Part shown: positions 8,698 to 17,530 of the stretch, one piece after another
How the letters are laid out: every line of letters begins with the position of its first letter
Numbering within the stretch: position 1 is the first letter of the stretch
Source: Bacteroidales bacterium
GTDB taxonomy: Bacteria; Bacteroidota; Bacteroidia; Bacteroidales; UBA1715
Direction of reading: 5' to 3'
Assembly: GCA_017618935.1 (NCBI GenBank)
Contig: JAFZTG010000189.1
Location: forward strand, 1 to 50,913
Length of the DNA: 50,913 nucleotides
Notes under the pieces: generated by a model
Told to the model about the DNA's origin: nothing
The model's input: only the letters and a program-made list of their open reading frames with translations
Database searches by the model: none
Made by a program: the position numbers and the translations under genes

Positions 8698-9252
8698 ATG
8701 AAACGGTTTTTATTCATATTCATTGTCTTTCTTCCTATTGTTGGATTTTCTCAAAGCATGTTTGAGTTGTCGGGTTATGGAAAGTATAGCAGGGATATTC
8801 GTTCCAATGTTGCATATAATGCCGGAGCAATGTTTGAATGGCAACCGAAGAGTGGCGTTGTTGGATTGAACTATAGCCTACGTTTTGGTAGAAATGAGAA
8901 TAATAATTTCGTGTTTCAATGTCCTATAAGTGCATTTACGGCTATACTTGCAGCCGCATGGTTGTCGGAAGACAGCGATTTGGGCGTGATAGGGCTGTTT
9001 CTTTGCCTTATTCCTGAAGGTGTGACGTATAATGTGTGGTTGAACGACGACGTTGCGATTGCTCCGTACATAAATCCGTTGATGATAGAATTTTCACAAG
9101 ACAACATCAGTCCTGTCATTGAGGCAGGAGCAAAAATGAAAGTCTATATGGGGTCCGCATTGTTCGGCTCGCTTGATTTGTCGGTACAGTCCCCGTATGA
9201 TTACAAGAAGATAGATCCTTGTGTAGGACTTTCATTAGGTGTTAGATTTTGA
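8698..9252 (+). CDS. Small outer-membrane beta-barrel protein, unknown function
   Basis: A 184-residue protein. The ATG at 8698 (MKRFLFIFIV) is preferred over the in-frame upstream start because it begins a clean signal peptide that ends near GFSQS. The rest alternates aromatic and polar residues in amphipathic strands and ends in VRF, a C-terminal aromatic as seen in outer-membrane barrels. It is transcribed divergently from susD. No specific family is recognised, and a porin-like or adhesion role would be a guess. Confidence 0.65.
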   Translation: MKRFLFIFIVFLPIVGFSQSMFELSGYGKYSRDIRSNVAYNAGAMFEWQPKSGVVGLNYSLRFGRNENNNFVFQCPISAFTAILAAAWLSEDSDLGVIGLFLCLIPEGVTYNVWLNDDVAIAPYINPLMIEFSQDNISPVIEAGAKMKVYMGSALFGSLDLSVQSPYDYKKIDPCVGLSLGVRF

Positions 9253-9301
9253 TAAAATCAAAATCCAACCCTAATCTAATTCTTAACTTTTAATTTTTAA
9301 T
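9245..9301. repeat. AT-rich hairpin and word repeats between convergent genes
   Basis: A 9-bp inverted repeat (gattttgat / atcaaaatc, loop aaa) spans the stop codon of the upstream gene. It is followed by repeated words (taattcttaac, ttttaattttt). It may weakly terminate one or both convergent genes. Similar AT-rich words recur at 26784-26812 and 35537-35600. Confidence 0.4.
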
Positions 9302-10480
9302 TTATAAAGTTGCTTTAGCAGCAATTTCGTAAATGCTTTGTATGTCTTTTGCCGTAAGGTGAACAAATCCGCCTGTCGTGCCGTCGCCAATGCCGAATGT
9401 CTTTACCAATTGAGGAATGTCGGATTCTTTTGCTCCTAATTCTGCAAAATTGATAGGCATACCTATGCTTCTCAAGAATTGACGAAAACGGACAATACCT
9501 TCTTTTGCTGTTACTTCGGGATTGGCAAAGTTCATCTTGCAACCCCAAACTCGTGTTGCCACTTGGGCAAAACGCATAACATCGTGATGCATTACAAATT
9601 CCATCCATGCTGGCATAATAACTGCCAAACCTGCTCCGTGAGCACAATCATACAAGGCAGATAGTTCATGCTCAATGCCATGGCTGTTCCAGTCTTGTTC
9701 GCGACCAACGCCTACAATGTTATTGTGTGCAACCATTCCCGCCCACATTATGTTGGCCCGTGCTTGATAATTATTCGGGTCGGCAATCACACGTGGCGTT
9801 TCTTTTATCATTGTCATCAATAATCCTTCGCAAAGACGGTCGGTAACTTCAACTTCGGGAGTATTTGTGAAATAGCGCTCAAAAATGTGAGCCATGATAT
9901 CGGTAGCGCCACAGGCAGTTTGATATGCCGGCAACGTACACGTAAGTTGAGGATTTAAGATTGAGAACTTCGGACGGAGACAATCGCCACCTGTTCCCCG
10001 TTTTAGCATACCGTCTTCTTTGGTGATGACAGAATCTCCAGAACCCTCGCTACCAGCAGCGGCGATTGTTAAGATTGTTCCAATGGGAAGTGCTTCTTTA
10101 GGTGACTTTCCACTGTAAAAATCCCAGAAATCTCCATTGTAGGGGACGCCTATGGCAATTGCCTTGGCAGAATCGATACTTGAGCCGCCACCAATTGCTA
10201 AAATAAAGTCAACTTTTTCCTTTCTGCAAAGTTCAATGCCTTTATATACCAATGAATCGTGGGGATTTGGCTGAACGCCTCCTAATTCCACGAAAGAAAT
10301 GTTCTCTTTTTGAAGGGATTGAATTACTCTGTCTAACAATCCCGATTTTTTTGCGGAAGAAGCACCATAGTGAAGAAGGACTTTTGTGCCTCCATATTTT
10401 TTTACATAAAAACCAGCTTCGTTTTCGCGATTTTGTCCAAATACAAATTCAGTTGGACTATAAAAATTAAAGTTCTCCAT
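9302..10480 (-). CDS. Iron/zinc-dependent alcohol dehydrogenase, YqhD/butanol dehydrogenase type
   Basis: A 392-residue type III alcohol dehydrogenase that reduces aldehydes with NAD(P)H in the cytosol. The Rossmann motif GGGSSIDSAKAIA (residues 97-109) and the metal ligands Asp194, His198, His267 and His281 fall at the same positions as in E. coli YqhD. The GATDIMAH and HELSALYDCAHGAGL blocks are typical. Residue 40 is Ala in YGASSAKKSG where YqhD has Gly (YGGGSVKKTG), so cofactor preference should not be assumed. It is probably transcribed alone from a -7 box on the minus strand at 10504-10511 (TATTTTTG). Likely substrates are short-chain aldehydes; the true one is unknown. Confidence 0.92.
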   Translation of the reverse strand: MENFNFYSPTEFVFGQNRENEAGFYVKKYGGTKVLLHYGASSAKKSGLLDRVIQSLQKENISFVELGGVQPNPHDSLVYKGIELCRKEKVDFILAIGGGSSIDSAKAIAIGVPYNGDFWDFYSGKSPKEALPIGTILTIAAAGSEGSGDSVITKEDGMLKRGTGGDCLRPKFSILNPQLTCTLPAYQTACGATDIMAHIFERYFTNTPEVEVTDRLCEGLLMTMIKETPRVIADPNNYQARANIMWAGMVAHNNIVGVGREQDWNSHGIEHELSALYDCAHGAGLAVIMPAWMEFVMHHDVMRFAQVATRVWGCKMNFANPEVTAKEGIVRFRQFLRSIGMPINFAELGAKESDIPQLVKTFGIGDGTTGGFVHLTAKDIQSIYEIAAKATL

Positions 10481-10605
10481 ACGTTTTACTTTGTTGTTTT
10501 ATACAAAAATAGAATTATACTCTCAATAGAGCAGAGATTATAGATTTTATAGAATATAAAATAGACAATTCTGTGAGCGCGATTTGAAAGTGAAAAGCCA
10601 CAGTG

Positions 10606-11166
10606 TTATTCAAACTTATCGTTCATCATTTTCTCGGCAAGAAAATCTGCTAAGCGTTGTCCTTTCAGTTCGGCAACGATTTTGAAAGCAAATTTCACTG
10701 CGGCACCAGCTCCGTTTCCTGTAATTACATTCTGAGAAACGACAACCGATTGGTTGAGAAATTCTGCACCAAGCAGTTTATCTTCGTATCCGGGGTAGCA
10801 AGTCGCCTGTTTGCCTTCCAAAATGTGCAATTCGCCAAGAACGTATGGTGCGGCACATATTGCAGCCAATCGTTTTCCTTCTTTATTGTGTTTTAGAAGA
10901 ATCTCAGCCAATTCTTCCGAAGCAGCTAAGTTGTCGGAACCGGGCATACCACCAGGCAGAATCAATAGTTCGGCATTTTCTGGCGAAATTAAGTCTATGG
11001 TCGAGTCGCACAACACACGTAATCCGTGTGAGCCTACAACTTCAATCTCGTCGGAGATAGAAACCAATTCAACGTCGAGTCCGGCACGTCTTAAAATGTC
11101 AAGAGGGGCTAATGCCTCTAATTCTTCAAATCCGTCAGCTAAAAATATATATACTTTAGATTCCAT
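10606..11166 (-). CDS. DJ-1/ThiJ/PfpI family protein (YajL-like)
   Basis: A 186-residue DJ-1 superfamily protein. The start at 11166 (MESKVYIFLADGFEE) is chosen because the six extra residues of the longer frame lie before the first strand of the fold. The reactive cysteine is Cys104 in the nucleophile elbow AICAAP, and a conserved glutamate sits in DGFEELEA (residues 11-18). Family members act as redox sensors, chaperones or glyoxalase III-type enzymes on methylglyoxal. With an aldehyde reductase next door on the same strand, a shared role in reactive-aldehyde detoxification is possible but is only inference, as 125 bases separate the two genes. Confidence 0.88.
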   Translation of the reverse strand: MESKVYIFLADGFEELEALAPLDILRRAGLDVELVSISDEIEVVGSHGLRVLCDSTIDLISPENAELLILPGGMPGSDNLAASEELAEILLKHNKEGKRLAAICAAPYVLGELHILEGKQATCYPGYEDKLLGAEFLNQSVVVSQNVITGNGAGAAVKFAFKIVAELKGQRLADFLAEKMMNDKFE

Positions 11167-11251
11167 ATTTCCATTTTTTTTCAAAGATACGTTTTTTTTC
11201 TTGTTTAAACCAAGAATGAGGCAAAAATGAGACGAAAAACGATGTTTGTCT

Positions 11252-11280
11252 TTTGGATTCGCAATTAAATCATATCTTTG
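11252..11280 (+). promoter_or_regulatory. Bacteroidota promoter for the 11.3-13.2 kb operon
   Basis: A TTTG box (11252-11255) lies 17 bases before TATCTTTG (11273-11280), an exact -7 match. The first ATG of the operon follows 12 bases later. Confidence 0.6.
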
Positions 11281-11292
11281 ACAACAAAAAAG

Positions 11293-12072
11293 ATGGATAA
11301 TTCACAAAAAATAGAATTTAATAAAATTCGCTCGACATCGGAGATTTTTTCCGATTATTGGCGTTTTATGAAGGAGGAATGGCGTTCGTATTGTTTGGTG
11401 TTGGGGGTGTTTGTGTTGCCGTTCGCTTTCTTGGGGGCATATCTGCAACCAGATGAGTTGCTCTACGCTTTTACAACAATGGAAGAATCTGGTATGTATA
11501 ACGAATTTCTGGCTGATGACTCTCTTGTTTCAAATATGCTTTTAGCAATGCTAAGTTCTTTTGTCGCAAAATTTATGGGAATGTTTGTCTCGTGTGCATA
11601 CGTTATAAAATATATGTCAAATGAGCAACTGTATGTTTTGTCAAAAGAACGGTTTGGTATTGACTCGTTTCTCCCGTTCATTTCTCAATATGGCTTGGTT
11701 GCATTATTGGCAACAATCGTTATGACAGTTTCTGTTTCGTTTGGCTTTATGCTATTTATCATTCCGGGGCTTATCTTGCTGCCGCCAATGTCGCTTTTAG
11801 TCTATGATGTGTTTATTACTAAAAGTTGTCTTGCAAGTTTTTCTCGATGTATAAATTTATGTAAGACGAATTGGCGACAGAGTTTCGGCGTCGTTTTTAT
11901 GTGTTATCTAGCCATTCTTATTCTTTCCATGTTTTTGGGTGGACTGATACCAAGTGACAATAGCGTGGCGAATATATTGCTCTCGTCGGTAATGACGGTG
12001 GTGAGCGAAACGGTCATGATACCTTTTATATTATTGTATTATAGTTTGGCAAATCAAAATATGCGATTATGA
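11293..12072 (+). CDS. Integral membrane protein, unknown function
   Basis: A 259-residue polytopic membrane protein. The start at the ATG of 11293 (MDNSQKIEF) is preferred to a TTG five codons earlier, which falls within the promoter. An amphipathic N-terminal segment (FSDYWRFMKEEW) is followed by about five or six membrane helices. The central part, with FGFMLFIIPGLILLPP, resembles the YciC/glycerophosphodiesterase-membrane-domain style of fold, where a Pro-Gly helix break is conserved. It overlaps the next gene by 4 bases. Function is unknown. Confidence 0.75.
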   Translation: MDNSQKIEFNKIRSTSEIFSDYWRFMKEEWRSYCLVLGVFVLPFAFLGAYLQPDELLYAFTTMEESGMYNEFLADDSLVSNMLLAMLSSFVAKFMGMFVSCAYVIKYMSNEQLYVLSKERFGIDSFLPFISQYGLVALLATIVMTVSVSFGFMLFIIPGLILLPPMSLLVYDVFITKSCLASFSRCINLCKTNWRQSFGVVFMCYLAILILSMFLGGLIPSDNSVANILLSSVMTVVSETVMIPFILLYYSLANQNMRL

Positions 12073-12362
12073 TTGTGATAAATGTAACAATGTCGTTTGC
12101 CGACGAGGCAATGGCGATAGATTGGCTCAAAAAAGAATATATCCCGTTGTTGAATGCCTGTCCGGTGGTAAAAAACGCCAGTTTGTATTCTGTGGCGGTG
12201 CAACAAGGTGCCGACAATACGTTTGCCTTGCAAATCCGTTTCGGCTCACGTGAGGAGTTTGAGCAGTTTCAATCTCGGTATCAAGATGATTTTGATGCTG
12301 CCTTGTTTGCAAAGTTTACCAATCAATTTGGAATGTTTAAGACTGTTTTATCTCTGATTTGA
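12069..12362 (+). CDS. DUF4286 family protein
   Basis: A 97-residue cytosolic protein matching the DUF4286 pattern: an N-terminal strand (MIVINVTM), a helix with WLKKEYIP, a strand with ASLYSVAVQQGADNTFALQI, a helix with EFEQFQSRY, and a C-terminal MFKTVLSLI strand. This is a dimeric ferredoxin-like alpha/beta arrangement without visible catalytic residues. It overlaps the membrane-protein gene by 4 bases and ends one base before the kinase gene, so the three form one tight operon. The biological role of the family is not established. Confidence 0.82.
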   Translation: MIVINVTMSFADEAMAIDWLKKEYIPLLNACPVVKNASLYSVAVQQGADNTFALQIRFGSREEFEQFQSRYQDDFDAALFAKFTNQFGMFKTVLSLI

Positions 12363-12363
12363 T

Positions 12364-13221
12364 ATGATTCTTGTTGCTGATAGTGGTTCTACAAAGACGA
12401 ATTGGGCGTGTATTGACAAAACGCGAAATATTCATTTTAACACAATTGGAATGAATCCGTATTTTGTGACGGAAGAACAGGTGAAATCCGAAATACAGGA
12501 CAATTTCCCGAAAACCGTTTCTCCATCGGAGATTACGGCTCTTTATTTTTATGGTTCGGGTTGTGGACGTGAAGAATCGCAAATGATTATAAAAAATATG
12601 TTGCAGTCAATTTTCCCTAAAGCAAAAATCACTGTTGATTCCGATTTGGTGGGTGCTGCGATTGCGTGCTACGGACGGGAAAAAGGAATCGTGGCAATTT
12701 TGGGTACGGGAATGAATATCGGTTATTGGGACGGGGAAAAATTGGAAACGCCAATGCCGTCGTTGGGCTATATCTTTGGTGATGCGGGAAGTGGGGCTGT
12801 GTTGGGACGAAAATTGATACAATCTGTTTTTGAAAAAAGATTTTCGCAGGCGCTTGTCGATAAATTCCAGCAAAAATATCATTTGCAATTGCCAGAATTG
12901 CTAGACAAGGTGTATAAACAACCGCGCCCTAATGCGTATTTGGCGAGTTTCGTACCGTTTTTGACAGAAAATCTTGATAATGACGAAGTACAAAAGATGT
13001 TACACGATGCATATAAGGAGTTTGCAAATGTGTATGCCAAACCAATCGCCCAAATGTATTCAGCAACAAAAATCTCGTTCGTTGGGTCTATTTCTGTTGT
13101 CTTTCAAAATATTTTACGCGATGAATTAGCGCAAATTGGAGTAGAAAATACTTTTGTTTTAGCATCTCCCTTACAAAAGATAGAAAAATTTATGGAAAAT
13201 TATTTGTTTGATTTTCAATAG
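12364..13221 (+). CDS. BadF/BadG-type ATPase, N-acetylglucosamine kinase-like
   Basis: A 285-residue protein of the ASKHA (actin/sugar kinase) fold. The first phosphate loop DSGSTKTNW is at residues 6-14, a second, GTGMN, is near residue 118, and GDAGSGAVLG near 139 is the conserved connecting motif. Family members include N-acetylglucosamine kinases, which suggests a sugar kinase for amino-sugar or cell-wall recycling. The second loop reads GTGMNIGYWDG, where GTGSN is commoner, but the glycine framework is kept. It is the last gene of the operon. The substrate is inferred. Confidence 0.82.
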   Translation: MILVADSGSTKTNWACIDKTRNIHFNTIGMNPYFVTEEQVKSEIQDNFPKTVSPSEITALYFYGSGCGREESQMIIKNMLQSIFPKAKITVDSDLVGAAIACYGREKGIVAILGTGMNIGYWDGEKLETPMPSLGYIFGDAGSGAVLGRKLIQSVFEKRFSQALVDKFQQKYHLQLPELLDKVYKQPRPNAYLASFVPFLTENLDNDEVQKMLHDAYKEFANVYAKPIAQMYSATKISFVGSISVVFQNILRDELAQIGVENTFVLASPLQKIEKFMENYLFDFQ

Positions 13222-13268
13222 GTTAAATACCTCTAATTGTATTTTTTACACTTTTTATTTAAAATAAT

Positions 13269-13298
13269 TTTGGTTTTATAAAAAAAGATGTACTTTTG
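13269..13298 (+). promoter_or_regulatory. Strong Bacteroidota promoter in a gene-free region
   Basis: TTTG (13269-13272), an 18-base spacer and TACTTTTG (13291-13298) form one of the best -33/-7 pairs in the window. It lies 48 bases after the kinase gene and about 270 bases before the next coding start, so it probably drives an RNA or a long leader. Confidence 0.7.
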
Positions 13299-13303
13299 TA
13301 AAA

Positions 13304-13498
13304 CCAATGAGCGACAAATGTAGGTCAAAAATTGGGTTAGTACATTGAGATTTATACATAATCACGATAAACGGGTAGCCAGGTCTTCTCTTTTTTTCAT
13401 GGTGTTGCGGCTTTTTCATGATTGGTTATGTGGTGTTTGAGGTTAATGTAAGGTAGTTTTTAGTTAATTTCTTCTTCTCTGGTTACCCGCTTTTTTTT
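13304..13498 (+). ncRNA. Candidate small RNA or structured leader (about 195 nt)
   Basis: This 343-base gap between kinase and PASTA genes has no credible ORF. Transcription from the preceding promoter would begin near 13304. At the far end, cgggtagccag (13372-13382) pairs with ctggttacccg (13479-13489; one G-U) and the stem runs into ccgcttttttttc, the form of an intrinsic terminator closing a 118-base domain. An alternative pairing of aaaattgggt (about 13328-13337) with acccgctttt would break that stem. The length would suit a 6S-type RNA, but I cannot identify a family. A leader regulating the PASTA gene is the alternative. Confidence 0.55.
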
Positions 13499-13564
13499 CT
13501 TCTCTTTTTATTTTTTAGTTTCCATTTATAATTTTATTTTTGTTCATACGTTTATTCTATTGTT

Positions 13565-14362
13565 ATGGACATAAAGAAACATAAAATTCTATTTATCAAT
13601 ATCGGGGCAATCATTGTCTTGTTTATTGGTGCTTTTATTGCGTTTACCGTTTGGCTGAATTCCTATACTGCTCATGGTGAGGAGGTTGAGGTTCCCAACT
13701 TTAAGAATTTGGATTTTGAGGCTGCACAAATTTTAGCCTCAAAAGAAAATTTGTTAGTAAAGGTGAACGATACACTGAGTGTTGACGATGTCGCTCCCGG
13801 AGCCATTGTTGACCATTATCCCACGGCGGGCTCACGAGTGAAACAAGGACGGACGATTTATCTTTCGATGAATTCTCTCACGCCTGTGATGGTTGTTATG
13901 CCAAATGTTACAAATATGTCGTTGCGACAAGCCACGCAGATATTGGAAAACAAAGGACTGCGAGTTGGTATTTTGGAGTATAAGCCAGATTTCGCCAATA
14001 ATTATGTGTTTGAACAACGGTATCAATTGAAAAATATAGAGCCGGGGATAAAAATTCCCAAAGGTTCTGCAATTGATTTGTTGGTTGGCAAGGGCGGAAA
14101 CGATGTCGTGGTGTCAATTCCTTCGTTAGTAGGGCTTTCGTGGCGTGTTGTGCAAGACTCGTTGATGTCGCGGGGAATGAATGTGAATGCAATTTTCTCA
14201 AGCGATGTGAAAACAAAAGACGATACGCTGAACGCTCGCATACAGCGGCAATCTCCTGTCTATGTGGAAGGAGGAAAGATGACTGCCGGCGAAACAATTG
14301 ATGTTTGGTTTGGACTTGATCCTATATACGATGCAATTAGCTCTGATTTAAATGAAGAATAG
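13565..14362 (+). CDS. Membrane-anchored PASTA-domain protein
   Basis: A 265-residue protein with one N-terminal transmembrane helix (about residues 9-31, IIVLFIGAFIAF) and an exported region of three PASTA domains (about 40-107, 108-180 and 183-255), seen from EVPNFKNLDFEAAQ, VMPNVTNMSLRQA and SIPSLVGLSWRVV. PASTA domains bind peptidoglycan or beta-lactams. Here they are joined to neither a kinase nor a penicillin-binding protein, a free-standing form that is common in Bacteroidota. It overlaps the next gene by 11 bases. A role in sensing or organising the cell wall is inferred. Confidence 0.87.
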   Translation: MDIKKHKILFINIGAIIVLFIGAFIAFTVWLNSYTAHGEEVEVPNFKNLDFEAAQILASKENLLVKVNDTLSVDDVAPGAIVDHYPTAGSRVKQGRTIYLSMNSLTPVMVVMPNVTNMSLRQATQILENKGLRVGILEYKPDFANNYVFEQRYQLKNIEPGIKIPKGSAIDLLVGKGGNDVVVSIPSLVGLSWRVVQDSLMSRGMNVNAIFSSDVKTKDDTLNARIQRQSPVYVEGGKMTAGETIDVWFGLDPIYDAISSDLNEE

Positions 14363-16862
14363 AATGAGGTTTCAAAAGCTGGTTGCATGTTTTGTCGTAT
14401 CAATTCTTTCGGGGCAAATCCTGTTTGCGCAAAGTGAAGTGTTGGAATATTGTGCGACGAAGAACATTTCCGTGTTAAAATCCGATAATCAGCTTCAAAC
14501 TTCGTTGAAAACGTTGCCTTTTTTTGACGATTTTGCTTATTCTTCTCGTGCTCCCATTGCAAATCTTTGGGAAAAAAGCGACGTGTATGTTAATTCTTCA
14601 TTTGCAAAAAATTATGTAACCATTGGCGTTGCCACATTCGACGCAATGAATAGGCAGGGCAAGTTACATTCCAATGTCTCGACAACAGCGGCGATATCCG
14701 ACGTGCTCACATCGTTGCCAATAAATCTAAAAACCTATGAAAACGTTTATGCAAGCGATAAGTTGTATAGAAACGATGGTTCTAAAATGGTTTTGTTAGA
14801 TGAGAATTATTATTTATACAATGACGAAATTGGTGATTATGTTCCTGTTACACAAGGCATTCCATATTCCGTTGGCGATACGTTATATATAAAGAACGAT
14901 GATTCTTATACCGTTAGTCAAATACTGTTATATGACAAATCGGGCGTCCCGTACGAAGGTTCCGACTCGTTTGAGCATATCTTTAAAATGTATTCAGTAG
15001 AAGATTCCATCGCGTTAAGTTTTTATTATCAATCGGGGGGAGTGGTCGATAATCCTGAATCAACCGATAGTTTGGTACTGGAATTTTATGCCCCATACGA
15101 TACGACGGGACTTTTTATAAATGAAATCTCTGCTTCGGGTGTCGAATTGTATAATGCGACGGATTCCGTCATCTCACTTGACGGTTATTTTTTGCTGATT
15201 GATACCTTGTCGGTTGTGTTAAATGCAGAGAAATTGAATGATTTTGTATTGACCGACATACAAATCATGCCGTTCCAACATGCGGTCATTTCGTGTGAGA
15301 AGTTAGGTGTGACGGCACTTACACGGGCTTATGCCTATTTATATTCCAAGGATACGGTTTTGATTGATAGCGTTGATTTGAATGAAAAATTGGGCAGCGA
15401 TATCGTGTATGCTCGAATGACCGATGGTAGTCCAACGTGGTCTTATTCAACAACGGAGACTTTGGGAGAATGTAACCCGTCGTGGGACTGGATTTGGTCA
15501 ACAAGTAAACTTACCGACGATGAGTTTGTGGCTGTGTATTTGCCGATTGAGAAAAAATCGTATTTGGTAAAAGGATTTCGTTTCCGATTCAAGAATTATA
15601 CGAGTTTGAGCAAAGACGCAAGTCATGCACGCAATGAGGATTTTTGGCATTTGGATATGGTATGGCTGAATGCCAATCGAAGCGTACAACAAAAAAATGT
15701 GCAAGATGTAGCGTTTGTGTCTGAAATCACGCCGTTATACACCCGTTACAAGGCGTTGCCGATGTCACATTTTTCAAAGGTTTCGATTAATGATTTTCGA
15801 TTGACGGTTCCAGCTAAATTTGCCAATTTTGATACGGAAGACCGAAAATTGAAGTTTAATTTGGCTGTGAAGAAAAACCATACGGGCGATGAGGTAAAAT
15901 TTACCACGTATGAAACCGATTTGCCTGCAAAAATGACGGCTTCGGAGCGTGATATCCTAACTGATTTTGATGTTGATTTCTATGACTTTATAGCAGAGGA
16001 TACGGCTCACTATGCTTCTGGCGAGTACGATTTTTTGTATTATTTTACTGATAACACAAATCCGTTGTATTCGCAATATAGATGGAACGATACCTGTCGG
16101 GCAAAACTTATATTGGCAGACTATTATGCCTACGACGACGGCACGCCCGAAGCGGGCTATGGTTTGCGTGACGCACCAATGGGACGAGTGGCATATAAAT
16201 ATGATATGTTGCAACCCGATACACTGCGAGCAATTTCTATGTATTTCAATCCGACGATGTTGGCGACAAACACCACGTTTAATTTATGCGTATGGGCAAA
16301 AGCCGATAATGGAGAGCCGGGTGAGTTGTTGTATAAAGCAACGAGTGAGCGAGTGAAATACACCGATGGTATCTATTCCTTTGTTGATTATGAGATTGAG
16401 AAAGAAGGAATTCTTTCGGGAGCGGAAAATCTTGTCGTGGAAAAGTCATTCTTCATTGGTTGGGAACAGCCGAATGACGTGTTACTCAATGTTGGCATAG
16501 ATTTGAATACGAATCTGAGCAACCGTTTGTATTACAATTTGGGATTTGAATGGGAAAAATCGGTACAGTCTGGTGCCTTGATGATGCGACCAGTGTTGGG
16601 TGAACGAGAATCTACGACATTTGTCGCACCAGTGTTAGTGCAACAAGTCACACTGTATCCATCTGTTGCGAATGAAAAAGTGACGATACGTTGTGAGGAA
16701 GAAATACAACATATTTTTGTGTATGATATGAACGGAACACGCGTTGTTTATACGCAAGATAATGAGATTTTTGTACAAAACCTTTCTGATGGAATGTATG
16801 TTGCTGTAGTGAAAACGAAATCAGGAAGTCTAAAATCAGCAAGATTTGTAGTAAGAAAATAA
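14352..16862 (+). CDS. T9SS cargo protein with lamin-tail-like domain
   Basis: An 836-residue secreted protein. The start may be the ATG at 14352 or at 14364 (MRFQKLVACF); both give a signal peptide ending near LFAQ. Residues about 253-345 (GLFINEISASGVELYN, then SLDGYFLLI) match the pattern of a lamin-tail domain, a beta-sandwich found in bacterial surface proteins. The last 75 or so residues (VTLYPS..., YDMNGTRVV, LSDGMYVAVVKT, SARFVVRK) form a type A T9SS sorting domain. It overlaps the PASTA gene by 11 bases. It is probably a cell-surface protein; no enzymatic motif is visible. Confidence 0.8.
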   Translation: MKNRMRFQKLVACFVVSILSGQILFAQSEVLEYCATKNISVLKSDNQLQTSLKTLPFFDDFAYSSRAPIANLWEKSDVYVNSSFAKNYVTIGVATFDAMNRQGKLHSNVSTTAAISDVLTSLPINLKTYENVYASDKLYRNDGSKMVLLDENYYLYNDEIGDYVPVTQGIPYSVGDTLYIKNDDSYTVSQILLYDKSGVPYEGSDSFEHIFKMYSVEDSIALSFYYQSGGVVDNPESTDSLVLEFYAPYDTTGLFINEISASGVELYNATDSVISLDGYFLLIDTLSVVLNAEKLNDFVLTDIQIMPFQHAVISCEKLGVTALTRAYAYLYSKDTVLIDSVDLNEKLGSDIVYARMTDGSPTWSYSTTETLGECNPSWDWIWSTSKLTDDEFVAVYLPIEKKSYLVKGFRFRFKNYTSLSKDASHARNEDFWHLDMVWLNANRSVQQKNVQDVAFVSEITPLYTRYKALPMSHFSKVSINDFRLTVPAKFANFDTEDRKLKFNLAVKKNHTGDEVKFTTYETDLPAKMTASERDILTDFDVDFYDFIAEDTAHYASGEYDFLYYFTDNTNPLYSQYRWNDTCRAKLILADYYAYDDGTPEAGYGLRDAPMGRVAYKYDMLQPDTLRAISMYFNPTMLATNTTFNLCVWAKADNGEPGELLYKATSERVKYTDGIYSFVDYEIEKEGILSGAENLVVEKSFFIGWEQPNDVLLNVGIDLNTNLSNRLYYNLGFEWEKSVQSGALMMRPVLGERESTTFVAPVLVQQVTLYPSVANEKVTIRCEEEIQHIFVYDMNGTRVVYTQDNEIFVQNLSDGMYVAVVKTKSGSLKSARFVVRK

Positions 16863-16906
16863 AATGTAAATAATTTTTTATATTTTTACGTTTAAGAAAT
16901 TATAGA

Positions 16907-17521
16907 ATGAATATGAAAAAATCGTGTATTCTAATTATCGTGGCTAGCTTGTTCCTTTCGGGCTATACATTTGCTTTGGAAGCGTGTGAGCAAATCGCTC
17001 CGCCCTCTAAAAAATCGTCACAATTTGCACTGGGACATTTTGGTTTCTCACTTGCTCCAGATTGCAGTTTTGGTGTAACCTATGGTCAGGTGAAAGGTGT
17101 GGGCTGGTATGCAAATCTTATGACAGACTTTGGATTTCGCTTTTCAGGTGATATGTCTGCTGATGCTAATGGTTATGTAGATGGAGTGTTACCGTTTTAT
17201 ACCCAAAAGAAAAAAACATCGTATTTGGCAGTAACTGTTGGTGGTGTTGCAAACATTCAGGTTGTCAACTATTCACAATTGCCTGAAATGTACATATTTG
17301 GTGGACTTGGATATGGATACAGGGGTGTCTTTTATGAGTCGACCGATGGTCAGTGGGTTTCTTGGGATATTCCATCTTCGCCTCGAGGTGGATTACATTG
17401 GGAATTTGGCGGAATGTGTGAAATAGAAAGCATTGCGATTTCTTTGGGAGTTTCCAGTGTGACAAATTTCAAAAAATCTAATTTCTTTGAAACAAAACTT
17501 GGTGTAGGATATTTCTTTTAA
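16907..17521 (+). CDS. Predicted outer-membrane beta-barrel protein, unknown function
   Basis: A 204-residue protein (or 202 from the ATG at 16913, MKKSCILI) with a signal peptide ending near YTFALEA. Repeated amphipathic strands rich in Gly and aromatics follow (GVTYGQVKGVGWYANLMTDF, YIFGGLGYGYRGVFYES), and the C terminus is GVGYFF. These features suggest an 8-stranded barrel. It lies 9 bases before the lipoprotein gene and is probably co-transcribed. No characterised homologue is recognised. Confidence 0.7.
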   Translation: MNMKKSCILIIVASLFLSGYTFALEACEQIAPPSKKSSQFALGHFGFSLAPDCSFGVTYGQVKGVGWYANLMTDFGFRFSGDMSADANGYVDGVLPFYTQKKKTSYLAVTVGGVANIQVVNYSQLPEMYIFGGLGYGYRGVFYESTDGQWVSWDIPSSPRGGLHWEFGGMCEIESIAISLGVSSVTNFKKSNFFETKLGVGYFF

Positions 17522-17530
17522 TATGATACT

